Assembly (NCBI GenBank): GCA_002794775.1
Contig: NBAY01000003.1
Location: forward strand, 806,001-870,000
DNA from: Porodaedalea pini
Lineage: Eukaryota > Basidiomycota > Agaricomycetes > Hymenochaetales > Hymenochaetaceae
Direction of reading: 5' to 3'
DNA: 64,000 nucleotides
Positions within the stretch are counted from its first letter, which is position 1, and every line of letters starts with the position of its first letter. This document shows positions 38,517-51,025 of the stretch, piece by piece. The notes beneath the pieces were generated by a model that was given only the letters and a program-made list of their open reading frames with translations, was not told where the DNA came from and made no database searches. A program made the translations under genes and the position numbers.

Positions 38517-40753
38517 ATTGTTTTGTCCCGTCTGTCTTGTGGGCTCAAGTGTTGGCACTACCTAGGTGCCTTCCACCTATTTGATACCCCTCTGGAACTT
38601 CCTCCTGGAACCAAGAGGAAAAAGAGACTGTCAAAACGGTTTATAGACCATTTGCCCACAAGCTCGAGCTCAACTGTGTTTCCATCAGCATCACTACCTC
38701 ACCTCCTAGAACTCATCCCTCCTTCTGAACCCAATATTGCTCCTGCACCTTCTCTCGTGCTGGTTCCAGCTCCATGTAATCTTCGCACGCCTCTTACGAT
38801 GCATTCAAATGATTATGCCCTGTTTTGTGTCTGTCCAGACAAGCTGAGCGATGACCCTGACAAAAGTTTTGACCTCAAAGACTTTTGTGACTCACCTAAC
38901 CTTTCTGTGCCTGAGAGGAACTCCTGGAATCCCCAATTGCCTTCTTTTGTTACAAATATCTACGACCTCTTTAAAAATGCGACAAACTACCTTTTGACTG
39001 CCTGGGCAAACTGTGAGGTCAGGGGAAAGACTAATGAGGAGCTGGATGAGCTAGTTCATGAAGTAATACTCCATCCAGAGTTTTGAAAAGATGACTTGAA
39101 GCCTTATAGTGTAAAACGGGAGAATGATCAGCTTGATGGCCACAGAGATGAGTCAGAAGGGCAAAGCTCCTCCTCTACTGATGGCTGGTGTGAAGGCTCT
39201 GTTATGATCAAACTACCTGCAGAAGATGAGAAAAAACATGCTGGTGGTGAAGCGAATGCTCCAGAGTGTGAGATCAAAGGAGTTTACCACCAGTCAATGA
39301 TGGATACAATTTACTGTGCACTAGATGACTCTGATGCACCTCCCTTTCACTACATGCCCTACAAAGAGTACTGGCAACCCAATCACAGCTCCACTCTGGA
39401 ACATGTATATGGAGAGCTTTATTCTTCCAATGCCTGGCTTGATGTGCATGAGGAGATACAAACTTTACAGAAAGAGGACAAAGTAAAAAATGGCGTACTC
39501 TCTATAATGCTCTATTCTGACTCCACTCATCTGGCAAGCTTTGGAACTGCTTCGCTCTGGCTGCTCTACATGTATCTGGGCAGGCAATCAAAATATATGC
39601 ACTGTAAATTTACAGAACCCACCTGCCATCATTTAGCATATATCCCATCGGTACGTTACACAGATTTATATTCATACCTTTTCTTAAACACCTCGTATCT
39701 TGCTTCTAGCTACCAGCTTTGATCCAGGACACATATAGTGACACTTATGATCACTCTGCCTCATCCCAGCTCCTCACACATCTCAAGCATGAACTGATGC
39801 AAGCAGTTTTGTCCTTAGTTCTCCTTCACCCAGATTTCCTCGAGGCCTACAAGTTGGGCATTATGTTCCTTTGCTCAGATCAGATACTCTGGAGACTGTT
39901 TCCAAGAATTGTAATTTATTCAGCAGATTACCTGGAGAGGTCAGTTGTATAATCTATCATGCTACTATACTGACTCTCTTAATAGAATGCTCATCACTAC
40001 TCTTCAGGTTCTGGGTCAATTTCCATGCCCATCATGCCTAATACCCTTGAAGCACATTCACCAGCTTGGCACAATGGTCAATAAGCAGCAATGAGCACAT
40101 AGACACATCAATGACTCCTAGCAACAGGAAAGAATTGCTAAGACATGAAAATGGATCTTTGAGCTTGGCACACCAGTCGAATCTACAAAAGTAAAGAACG
40201 TACTGAAGGAAGGCTCACTCATTCCCCTTAATGTGAGCGTAATGTCTTCCACTTGAGTTGCACTTGTAACAATTCTATATTATACTTATAATAGAATGCG
40301 TTCTCAATGCTTTCAAGACATGGATTTAATTTTCACAATATGTTCACCCCTGATCTCCTGCACAAGTTTGAACTCAGTGTATGAAAGTCAATTTTCACTC
40401 ATTTGATGCACATACTTGTTGCACAAGGAGGTGATATAGTATCCATTCTCAACAGAAGGTGACTACATGGAGGCAGTTGCAGATATGGGACTAATTAAAA
40501 CTCTGTAAAGGTACCACTTTGTCCCAACGTTTGGTGTGGGCAAAATTTGATGCTTTATGGACAACACTGCCACCATGAAAAAGCTCGCAGCCCGGAATTT
40601 TGAGGATATGTTGCAAGTAAGGTGTCTATTATTATTTCACAAACAGATATCAGTTTTGATGTCTTTTTTCCAGTGCACTCTTCCAGTATTTGAGGACCTG
40701 CTTCCAGGAAAACACAATAGAATTGTTCTTGATCTGACATTCATTCTGGCAAC

Positions 40754-41178
40754 TGTTAGGACTTGAACTTTTACCTTTTCATTTATTTTCCTTTTACCAT
40801 TTCTTTTCTTTTAACTGCTCCTTTTCATTATATTTAATCGTCTTTTCAATCATTTCCCACACTCCCTCCACATGACCTTCATTCATTCCATTCCGTTTAT
40901 TTATGTAACATTAGATAATATAGTCTCACGGTCACCGCTATATAAGGTCTCAGGAATCGCATGAACTCCTTGTTCTGCTTTTTCTCTTACCTCTGCGACG
41001 ACCTAGGTGAGACTCATCCCCCTTGTATTAGTTTAGACTTGTATTAATCCTCTTACCTCCACAATGACCTAGCCTGAGTACAGTGTGTCCTGAGTCCCCA
41101 CTCGAGTATAGCACATCCCAGACGACTGTCAGCAGAGGCCTGCCCAGTCTGAGTTGTCTCCTGGACTCCCACCTAACA
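40754..41178 (+). repeat. 5' LTR of A2
   Basis: 425 bp, TG...CA, TATATAAG at 40939. Confidence 0.92.
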
Positions 41179-42006
41179 TAAAAGCAGAACCCCACCCAGG
41201 CTCATCTTCAGCATACGTCGTCACTGTCGACTCACCTTCACCCGGTCTAGAGGAGCACTCTCCTTGAAGGACTCGATGTGTAAACCCCCTAAACGACAAC
41301 CCTCAACCCTGCCCAGACATTTTCGGACATTCATGTATTACACAATACCATCAACCGACCTTTCCCGACCCTATCCGAAAGTCCTACTGAGTGCGCTTAG
41401 TGCTAACTTGAGGCAGATGCCGACGAATCCATCAGTGTCTAGAGCGTTGTGACTGAAGGTTACCACTCACCGACCTTTGCCAACCCTGGCTCTCCATCTC
41501 GCACTCTGGTGGAGGAGCCACTTAACTTGGACGTGGGTAATGTTATGTGTGTAGTTGTCAACGTCACTGTCCATTGTTATCTCTGCTGCGTCCTTCCACT
41601 TCATCATCAATTTCGCCGACAAACCCGTCCAACGTTGGCGTAACCCCAGATTGAATGCACAGCCCATCCCTGTTCCTCCACCATCTCAGACAAGATAGAT
41701 ATCACTGAGGAACAATGTCTGGCTCTCCCTGCATCAGCACGTTGGGACCCAGACCGACCAGGCTACGTCGCGACCAGCAATAGCGGCGTCATATACGACA
41801 TCTGGTGGAGTGACATCTGGCACAGCTGGTATTCAACAAGCGAAGAAGGAAGGAGAGCTAGGTGGCCCCCAGCTGCTCCATCATCACCTGCACCATCAAC
41901 ATCTACAGTCCTTCTACCCCCGACTCCAGGGCCATATCACGAGACCCATAGAGACCTGTCGCTGCCAACCCCCCCTGAACCTTCGACACCCACGCCTGAA
42001 CTAACA
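41179..42006 (+). other. A2 leader with PBS and a small insertion
   Basis: PBS AAAAGCAGAAC at 41180-41190. Relative to A1 the leader has about 110 extra bases near 41375-41485, bounded by a CCGACCTTT(C/G)CC(G/A)ACCCT duplicate. Confidence 0.55.
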
Positions 42007-43086
42007 ATGTCGACAGGAGGTTTTAGCCAACAGCAAATGAAGCAAATCGCAGTGATCGTTGCAGGCACTTTTGCCCATCACGTGACAAACGCTCTGGCTG
42101 CCCCTGCTCCTGCAGCCCCAGCTCCCAATATCAATGTCGCCCGGCCACATGAATTCACTGGCAGTGATGACTACCTGGACTTCAAATGCGAGGTCCTCCT
42201 CTTTGTCTCAGCAAACCCGAGCCGGTACCCGATATCGAACAGCAAGATCTACATCGTGCTCTCATACCTAAAGGGAGGCAATGCGTCAACATGGGTGCAG
42301 AACTACGTCGAGGAGTTCACGACAAATGGTGTCGTGAGTTTCACAGACAGCTGGACCAGGTTCCAGGAACGGCTGGATGCCTTGTTTGATGATCTGAACC
42401 AGAAAGAGAAGGCGCTGGCAGAATTCTGAACCAAAGTTCAGAAGGACCTCACAGCTGACGAGTTCTTCCAGAAACTCGATGTCGTCATCACAAGAGCAGA
42501 CCTAACAGATGACAGCATAGTCTGTGACTGCCTGAAACAAGCAATGAACATTGAGGTGGTATGGGGAGTGTTGAGGTCAACACCAGTTCCGATGACGTAC
42601 GATGACTGGAAGAAGAAGGTGATTGAGATCGATCGTGGTGAACAACAGATCTGCGCCATCCAATGAGGTTATGCCTTCCCACCTCCGCCATGCCAGCAGC
42701 AGCTGCAGGCACCCCTGGCTCGTCGTCAAATGGTAGCCCCCCATGTCGACAAGCATGACGCAACCAGCATCACTTTTGGAGGAGCTGGCCAGCCGATGGA
42801 CGTCTCGATGAATGAGGCACAATGGCGATGGGCATGCTGGATCTGTGGCAAGCTTGGTCACTTCAAGGACACATGCCCGCAAGGAAAGATGATTGTGCAG
42901 CGCATGCTACAGATGATGGCACCAGGTGAACATCATCTCATCGCTGATGAGCTGGGTGCGATGAAGGAGTCGGCCTTCGAGGAAGTCGTAGACACTCGGA
43001 GGACGATGATGGAGGACTATGTGGAGGAAGACGGCGATGACGAAGAGGTCGTCAACTCACAGGGTTTTGCGAGTGGTCAGGCGTAG
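42007..43086 (+). pseudogene. A2 gag
   Basis: Begins MSTGGFSQQQMKQIAVIVAG. A TGA at 42427-42429 falls at the same codon as the first TGA of A1 gag, and a second stop is at 42664-42666. The zinc knuckle CWICGKLGHFKDTCP is intact. The slippery GGGTTTT is at 43062-43068. Confidence 0.85.
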
Positions 43087-46000
43087 TCACCAGGGCAACT
43101 GACTGGGAAGAACAAGGGGTTTCAAATTCGGACTCGATAAAATATAGTCAACTGTCTGTACAATACTTAGATGCAAACGACGTCGATGACTTTCCTGATT
43201 ATGAATCCCCCACTGGTGTGAATGGAAATGAAGAGTACGAACAGCTGTTCATGAGGGGAACTGGCAGATGCCAGCTGGACCTCCTCCTGAATGTCGGATA
43301 CAACATGGAAGGTAAAGTGAAGGAGGTGGATGCACATGCCCTCGTGGATTCGGGGTGTACAGGATTGTGCATCGATGTGAGGTTCATCAAAAGGTACAGG
43401 TTGGAGACCAAGCGCTACATCAGACCCCTCACAGTGCTCAATGCGGATGGCACACACAACGATGCTGGTTTGATCGAGAAATATGTCGACATCGAGCTGA
43501 TGATTGGAAGTCACAAGGAAAGGATTGTCCTTGCAGTGACATCCCTAGCGTCATCGAACATCTTCCTTGGCTACAACTGGCTTTGACGCCACAACCCAGA
43601 GGTCAACTGGAAGGCGGGTTTGATTGAATTCACCCGCTGTCCAGGAGAGTGCACAATAGAGAAGGAGGCTGTGGAGGAGATGAGGAGGGTGAGAGAAGTG
43701 CGAATGGACAAGGCATCCTGGCCCACATATCTCAACGACTATGCCGAATGTCTTCTTGGAGAAGAGATTCGAGAAGCTACCGGAACACCGCCCCTGGGAC
43801 CACGTCATTGACCTGAAACCTGACTTCAAGCCTAGCGACTGCAAGATCTATCTGCTGACACCAACGGAACAACAGTCACTAAAGGACTTCCTCAAAGAGA
43901 ACCTGAAGTCAGGCCGCATACGAAAGTTGATCTCACCGATGGCGTCACCTTTCTTTTTCATCAAGAAGGCCGACAAGTCCCTACGCCCGATACAGGACTA
44001 CCGGAAGCTTAACGAGGGAACAATCAAGAACAAGTACCCTCTCCCCTCATCAATGAACTTGTCGACAAGGTCAAGAAGGCAAAGTTCATCACTAAACTTG
44101 ACCTCCAATGGGGATACTACAACGTCCAGATCCGTGAAGGCAACGAGTGGAAAGTAGCTTTTCACATGAATATGGGTCTCTTCGAGCTGATGGTCATGTT
44201 CTTTGGTCTTTGCAATGCACTGGCGATGTTCCAGGCATTTGTCAACCACATCTTCAAGGGACTGATCTACGATAACTTGATCATCGTTTACCTCAATGAC
44301 ATCCTCATCCTCTCACAAACTCTTGAAGAACATATCGAGATGTCGAGGTCTGTCCTTCAGATCTTGTGAGAGAATGGCCTGTACCTGAAGCTGGAGAAGT
44401 GCGAGTTCAACGCCAAAACTGTGAAATACCTCGGTCACATTGTCAGTAATGGTGAGATCAGGGCTGACCCGGCAAAGACGGAGGCAATCGCTGACTGGCC
44501 AGTCCCACGAAACCTCAAACAGCTGCAACAATTCCTTGGCATGGGCAACTGGCTGCGATGGTTCATCAAGGACTACAGCAAGGTAGTCCATCTGCTGATG
44601 TTGCTGATGGGCAAGCAGGACTGGGTATGGGAGACCAAACAGCAGGAGGCATTCAAGGAGTTGAGATGATGTCTCTGCTCACCTCCAGTCCTGGCCATCA
44701 CGAACAACGAGGGCCCTTTCTGCATTGAAGTGGACTCATCAAACTTTGCGCTTGGAGGTGTGTTGTTGCAGAAGCAGGAAGGCAAGTGGAGGGTAGTCGC
44801 CTACAGGTCAGAAGCGCTCCTGCCGGTGGAACAAAACTACAAGATCTATGACAAGGAGATGCTCACGATCGTCTCGGCACTCAAGGAGTGGAGGCAGTAC
44901 CTTCTCATTGCCTGTCACAAGATCGAGATCTGGTCCGACCACGCCAACCTCACCTACTTCAGGTCGGCACAAAAACTGAGCTATTGTCAAGCTTGCTGGC
45001 GGACAGAGCTCAAAGAATTCAACTTCTGCCTCGAGCACAAGTCAGGGAAGACAATGGGCAAGGCAGACCTACTGTCGCGCAAGGCAGGCTACGACAAGGG
45101 CAAGGATGACAACGATGGAGTTGTTTTCATCAAGGAGAAGTGGCTGAACTGCAGGGTGGTGAGGATGTCACGTGATGAGGTGTTCAAATGAGTGGGTAAG
45201 GTGCAGAGGGCGCAAGATAAGTCAGAGAGGCTGACAGGGATGACAGAGGTCGATGGTTTGTGGTGAATGAAAGGCAAGGTATACATTCCATCGATGATAA
45301 AGGAATCTGTGTTGCGGGAATGTCATGACTCAGTACTGGCTGGGCATCCAGGAGCATCAAAAACAGTGGAACTTATCCATCAAGACTTCTGGTGGATGTT
45401 GATGTTCTCTGACATCTGAGCGTATGTCCGAGGGTGTGATCGCTGTCAGTGAACAAAGGCTCTGAGGGCATCGAGGTCAAGGCCACTCCACCCAAACGTG
45501 GTCCCTGAGGGTCCTTTGGAAATTGTTATGGTCAATCTCATCAGAGAGCTCCCAGACTCGAAGGGACATAATGCAATCTGCGTCTTTGTGGATAGGTTCT
45601 CGAAGCAGATGCACGCAATTCTAACGACGACAAAGCTGTCAGCGGAAGGCATGGCTCAGTTATACCGCAACCACGTTTTCCGCCTCCATGGCCTACTGAA
45701 GAAGATTATCCATGACCGTGGCATGCAGTTTGACGTGTCGATGATGAAGGAGCTATACAAACTCCTGCACATTGAAGGCAACCCGTCAACGGCATATCAC
45801 CTGCAGACAGATGGTCAGACGGAACGCGTTAACCAAGAGCTCGAACAGTACCTTAGGCTCTTCGTTAACCATCGGCAATCAGACTGGAAGGATTGGCTCC
45901 CCCTCGCAGAGTTTGCATACAACAACTGCAAACACTCAGCGACAAAGATGTCCCCCTTCTACGCAAATACAGGACGTCACCCTCTAAGCTTCAACATGAT

Positions 46001-46697
46001 GCGAACCTCCTCTGCCAACATGTCAGCAGAAGAATTTGCAAAGCACATCAAGGAGACTCACCGCGTCGTGAAGGACAACCTGGTCAAGGCAGCTGAGGAC
46101 ATGAAATGCTACCATGACTGAACGGCAGGAACGTCGGTGGAGTACAAGGTAGGAGACAAGGTCTTCCTCGATGGTCGAAACATCAGCACAGATTCACCAA
46201 CAAAGAAGCTTGCGGACAAGTGGTATGGTCCCTTCAACATCGTCGACAAGGTGGGAGCAAGTGCATACAAGCTCAAGCTCCCAAAGCAATGGAAAAAAGT
46301 CCACCCTATCTTCAATGAAGCTCTACTAAAGCCCGCTATCGAACCATCCTTTGAAGGCCAGAAGCAGCCACCACCGCCACCACTGGAGATTGTCGACAAT
46401 GAGGAGGAATACAAGGTTGAGGAGGTCATCGGCTCACGTCTGCATCGAGGAAAACTGCAATACCTCATCAAGTGGGTTGGATACAACAAACTGACATGGC
46501 AGCCTGAGACGGACTTCGGCGAGAACGCAAAGGAGGTGATCACTGAGTTCTATCGAAAACACCCCAGCGCTCCTCAAAAACTGGACATTCCTCGCCAACA
46601 ACTTCACCCACACTTCATTGACACCGAACCAGATGACCTCGATCTTGGTTGGTCAGGACGCCCAACCTTGAGGGGGGGGGGTAATGTTAGGACTTGA
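43087..46697 (+). pseudogene. A2 pro-pol with many stops
   Basis: Reads protease with ALVDSGCTGLCIDVRF (the Asp-Ser-Gly kept), RT with IIVYLNDILILSQ (the catalytic pair YLDD changed to YLND), RNase H keeping ADLLSRKAG, the integrase HDSVLAGHPGASKT-like block and core, and the chromodomain HRGKLQYLIKWVGYNK. At least seven TGA or TAG codons and a frame change near 43740 break it. Most stops correspond to CGA or TGG codons in A1. Confidence 0.88.
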
Positions 46698-47109
46698 ACT
46701 TTTACCTTTTCATTTATTTTCCTTTTACCATTTCTTTTCTTTTAACCGCTCCTTTTCATTATATTTAATCGTCTTTTCAATCATTTCCCATACTCCCTCC
46801 ACATGACCTTCATTCATTCCATTCTGTTCATTTATGTAACATTAGATAATATAGTCTCACAGTCGCCGCTATATAAGGTCTCAGGAATCACATGAACTCC
46901 TTGTTCTGCTTTTCCTCTTACCTCCACAACAACCTAGGTGAGACTCATCCCCCTTGTATTAGTTTAGACTTGTATTAATCCTCTTACCTCCACGACAACC
47001 TAGCCTGAGTACAGCGTGTCCCAAGTCCCTGCTTGAGTATAGCACATCCCAGATGACTGTCAGCAGAGGCCTGCCCAGTCTGAGTCATCTCCCAGACTCC
47101 TGCCTAACA
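46685..47109 (+). repeat. 3' LTR of A2
   Basis: 425 bp, TGTTAGG...CTAACA, followed by GCAAC. Confidence 0.92.
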
Positions 47110-47114
47110 GCAAC

Positions 47115-48453
47115 CTGGCATACCTACATGAAGCTCCATATTCATATGGATACAACTATACAGCTTCTTGAACAGACTACGACAGCACTAGGACAGCAAG
47201 TTTGTCTATTCAAGAAGACTATATGTGCAGTATATGAAACCTGGGAGCTACCAAAAGGGATAGCAGCTCAAGAATGTCGCCAAGCAGCCATGGTCAAGAA
47301 GGGGGTTACCAAGCCAGATGAAAGGTCGATGAAGATTACTGCAAAATGTAAGGAGCTCAACATAAACACTCCTAAATTTCATGTTCTTGGTGGCTATGCA
47401 GAGGCGATTCGACAATTCAGCACATCCAACTCATTCAGTACACAAAATGTATGTCCTTTTTTTTTTTTGTTGAACTTTGCTTGCTCATTAAACTGACATC
47501 AACAGGGCAAAGCGCAACACAGACGAGTCAAATGCATGTTTGGAAGGACAAATAAGAAGGATGCCGCCAAAGATATCATGAAACTCAAAGGCCGTGAATG
47601 TCAGTTGCATGAAATACATGCTTGACTTGCTTGTGTGGAGGCATCTAAATGCTCTGACAAAATCAGAAATCCTTTGCTCTCTTCTGCTGCTTCTGAGCCT
47701 CTCCCAAAAACATCTCCTGATATTCATTATCAGATGGCAATGTCGAAGAAATTCTTGTTCAATTTATCCTCATGGCTTGATGAAAATGAACACGATCTGG
47801 CACTCAAAGTTTGCTCTGTTTATTTTAGATCAGGTCCACACACTGATAATCATTGCTAGAATTTTATAGAGGATCTTTGGCCTCATATTCTCAGTTGACT
47901 ACTCTCCAGAAGTGAAGACAATATCTTCAGTCCAGATGAAATCAATGGTCTACATATCAAGAATGACAAAATATATCGACACAAGGTGTTACAGATCAAC
48001 TATACATCGTATGATATTAGATGATTGCAGGACTCCCTCAATCCACAAACTCAAGCAGATATTATGCTACTTTCTCTGGACTCTCAGTCTGAGCACCCCT
48101 ACACATATGCACAAATCATTGGCCTCTTTTATGTGGATGTTGCTTATAGCGGCCCAGGATCGTCTGCTCAGAACTTCAAGAGACTCAATATTGTCTGGGT
48201 CCAGTGGTTTCAAATTGATTCAAGCATACCTTCTGGCTTTGCTGTGAAGCACCTCCCTCAAGTCCAATTTGTTCATCACTCTGAACCTGATGCCTTTGGA
48301 TTCCTGGATCCCAAGCTGATTATTTGAGGTGCTCACTTAATCCTTAGCTTTGCTCAAGGTTGCACTCGAGACTTCCTCCCTCTTTCTCTCACTCATCTGC
48401 CATCAGAAAATGATGAAGACTTCTGCTACTACTATGTGAACATGTACGTATTA
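47115..48453 (+). pseudogene. Plavaka-type transposase, 3' part
   Basis: Continues the frame broken by A2: WHTYMKLHIHMDTTIQLLEQ, KGIAAQECRQAAMVKKG, HRRVKCMFGRTNKKDAA, HPYTYAQIIGLFYVDVAYSG and PDAFGFLDPKLII, then a stop at 48325-48327. After it GAHLILSFAQG and YYYVNM remain readable. The FGFLDP...GAHLI end block is characteristic of Plavaka. The end is cut by the LTR of A3 at 48454. Confidence 0.78.
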
Positions 48454-48882
48454 TGTTAGGACTTGAACTTTCACCTTTTCTTGTATTTTCCTTTTACCAT
48501 TTCTTTACTTTAATCACCCCCTTTTTTCATTATATTTAACTGTCTTTTCAATCATTTCCCACACTCCCTTGCACCTGACCTTCATTTGTTCCATTCCGCT
48601 CCCTTTATGTGATCTTAGATAATATAGTCCTACGGTCACCACTATAAGAGGCCTCAGGAATTGCATGAACCCCTTGTTCTGCTTTTCCTCTTACCTCTGC
48701 AACAACCTAGGTGAGACTCATCCCCCTTGTATTAGTTTAGACTTGTAATAATCCTCTTACCTCTGCGATGACCTAGCCTGAGTCCAGCATGTCCTGAGTC
48801 CTTGCTCAAGTGTAGCATATCCCAGATGACAATCAGCTGAGGCCTGCCCAGTCTGAGCTGTCTCCCAGACTTCTGCCTAACA
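48454..48882 (+). repeat. 5' LTR of A3
   Basis: 429 bp, diverged from the A1 and A2 LTRs but with the same ends and the same GTTCTGCTTTT block. Confidence 0.88.
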
Positions 48883-49596
48883 TAAAAGCAGAACCTCACC
48901 CAGGCTCATCCCCAGTGTACATCGTCACTGTTGACTCACCTTCACTCAGTCTAGAGGAGCGCTCCCCTCGACAGACTTGACATGTAAACCCCCTAAAACG
49001 ACAATCCTCAACCCTGCCCGGATGTTTTCAGATGTTTGTGTATTACATAAAACTTTCCAACCAACTTTTCCTGACCCTGGCTCTCTGCCTTAGTCTCTGG
49101 TGGAGAACGCATCTGACATGGACATGGGTAACCAGATGAGTGCAGATGTCATCAATGCTATCATTTGTCATCTCGTTTGTGTCCTTCCGTCTTGTCATCA
49201 ACTTTGTCAACAAACCCGTTCAACATTGGCATAATCCCTCTTTGAACGAACAACTGATCCCTGTTCCCCCACCATCTTAATCAAGATAGATCTCACAGAG
49301 GAACAGTGTTGGGCCCTACCTTTGACAAGTCGGTTTGACAAAGAATGACACACGTATGTCGCAACCTCAAGGGAAGGCATTACCTATGAACTCTGGTGGA
49401 GTGATATCTGAAAGGCATGGTATTCAACAGAGCTGGATAGTACGACCAGATTCAGGTGGCACTCGGCAACCCCATCGTCACCCACAGTATCAATGACATC
49501 TGTCGTTCTTCCTCCAACCCCAGGTCCTTACTGTGAAACCCATAGGGACCCGTCACCACCAACCCCCTCTGAACCCTTGACACCCACATCTGTAAC

Positions 49597-51016
49597 TGTT
49601 ACAGGAAATTGCTATTTTGGGAAGGATCGACAGATTGACATGGGATCAACAGGATCGACCACAAATCAGTTCGCCTACCAGCCAGGGTTCCACCAAGAAG
49701 CACCGGCAGCATATGGCCAAGAAGCACCAGCAACTTATGACAAAGCCAGGAAGCAAGCACAAGAAGCATATTGAACAGCATGGCCACGCCAAAGTGATAA
49801 GATGCACCTACCTGAAACCATGGAATTGTGCAACTTCTGCCAGGAGCTATACCATTATTCATGGGCAGCACATGAACGAATCTTCCTACATGTTCTGGAA
49901 GTGGTATCCATACAGAACACAATGCTCATTGCCTCACAACACAGGCTGCTCAGTGAACGACAGCAAGAGCCAGTTATGCAAGGAAGGACGAGTACCACAT
50001 ACATGCATGAACTCAAATGGTGGCTAGCAGATGAACAAATGTATGCAGCACTAGCAGGCCTTACAGTATGGATCACACAAAGGGAACACCACTGACAATG
50101 TGGCCGATGGGCAATACTCTTTGACTGGCCAATCACGACCCACCAGACACAACAGGAAGCCCACCATGAACTCTGGGAACTCAGGGATGAAATCCTTGAT
50201 GATCTCATCACTACATGGCAAAGGGGCTTTGATGGCTACTTAACAGTAGACCGCCATGCCACCCAAACCTACTATGGGGTACAACTCAAAGTGGTAATCG
50301 GGATCGATGTAGCACCCAGCGAGGTCAGCCTAACAATGGGATACACCTGAGTCTATGAAGAGCGCCTAACAGCAGTGACCAGACTAGTGGATGACAGAAG
50401 TGCTGAAAACCCACTACCAGTCCCTGCACCAGGAGGAAGCCAGACAGGCACCACTGAATCTACTGACTAACTGATGGATGACTCATCTCTGGAAAGGGAA
50501 TAAATGAGACTCTCAGAACCAAGTGGCTATTTACAGCACAGTGACATCATCATGATGCAATACTCCACACCAGTGGGGTAAAGCACAGGAACTTTGGAGC
50601 AAGTGACGTGAGTGGCTATTTATAGCACACAACAATGTCATAGTGGAGTGGAAGGTTCTAGGAATTACTGCAGATCACGGGAGAAGTGGAGAAGCCTTTC
50701 CCCGACTAGTTAGAATTAGGTTAGCTGTGGAGCTAAGGTTCAAAGGACCCAAACTCTATAAAGAGGCGAGCAGGAGCACCCTTGTCTCCTCAGCAAAATT
50801 CTTCTGCCCTTGACACGCCTTCAATACTAGTTCAGCTTGAGCCCACAGCTCGCTGCTATTACTGTTATTCTCCTGCTAAAGACCAAGTGTTCAACAAGCC
50901 AATCACCCCTCCATACGACTAGCTCTAGAACACTTACCTTGAGTCTTTGAGAAGGGCGTCTACTAGTTCTGGTACGTCAGACAGAATAGTCACCTGTTCT
51001 GGCACTGGTCCTAACA
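49597..51016. mobile_element. 1.42-kb LTR-like insertion in the A3 leader
   Basis: Starts TGTTACAGG, ends CCTAACA, and is flanked by a perfect 5-bp duplication GTAAC (49592-49596 and 51017-51021). A1 and A2 lack it. A CTATAAAG TATA-like box lies near 50757, within the last 300 bp. Broken frames such as ELKWWLADEQMYAALAGLTV occur inside. It is either a long solo LTR or a deleted non-autonomous retroelement; I cannot tell which. Confidence 0.75.
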
Positions 51017-51025
51017 GTAACCATG

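Larger units (their letters stand above)
37655..40753 (+). pseudogene. Plavaka-type transposase, 5' part
   Basis: Starts MSMQVCEDCGKEFHVNRG, a C2H2-like finger (CX2C...HX4C). Then come a Pro/Ser-rich part, KGVYHQSMMDTIYCALDDSD, HVYGELYSSNAWLDVHEEIQ and YSDSTHLASFGTASLWLLYM, followed by HHLAYIPS spliced to LPALIQDTY, and PVFEDLLPGKHNRIVLDLTF. The order of these blocks matches fungal Plavaka (CACTA-like) transposases. It is decayed: a TGA at about 39084 and several stops near 40040-40200. It breaks off where LTR element A2 enters, inside the ATWH...KL motif. The gene continues at 47115. Confidence 0.78.
40754..47109 (+). mobile_element. Ty3/gypsy chromovirus copy A2 inside Plavaka
   Basis: Two 425-bp LTRs (40754-41178 and 46685-47109), starting TGTTAGG, differ at roughly 15 sites, mostly transitions. 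Perfect target duplication GCAAC (40749-40753 and 47110-47114). It has the same order as A1 but many stop codons. The TATA box is at 40939-40946, the predicted RNA start at 40972-40982 and the PBS at 41180-41190, all as in A1. Older than A1 by LTR divergence. Confidence 0.95.

Noticed and set aside
37655..48453. KDZ-type transposase in place of Plavaka
   Set aside because: The blocks YSDSTHLASFG, HRRVKCMFGRTNKK and DAFGFLDP with the ATWH...KL segment follow the Plavaka order; no CxC-type cysteine cluster typical of KDZ was seen.
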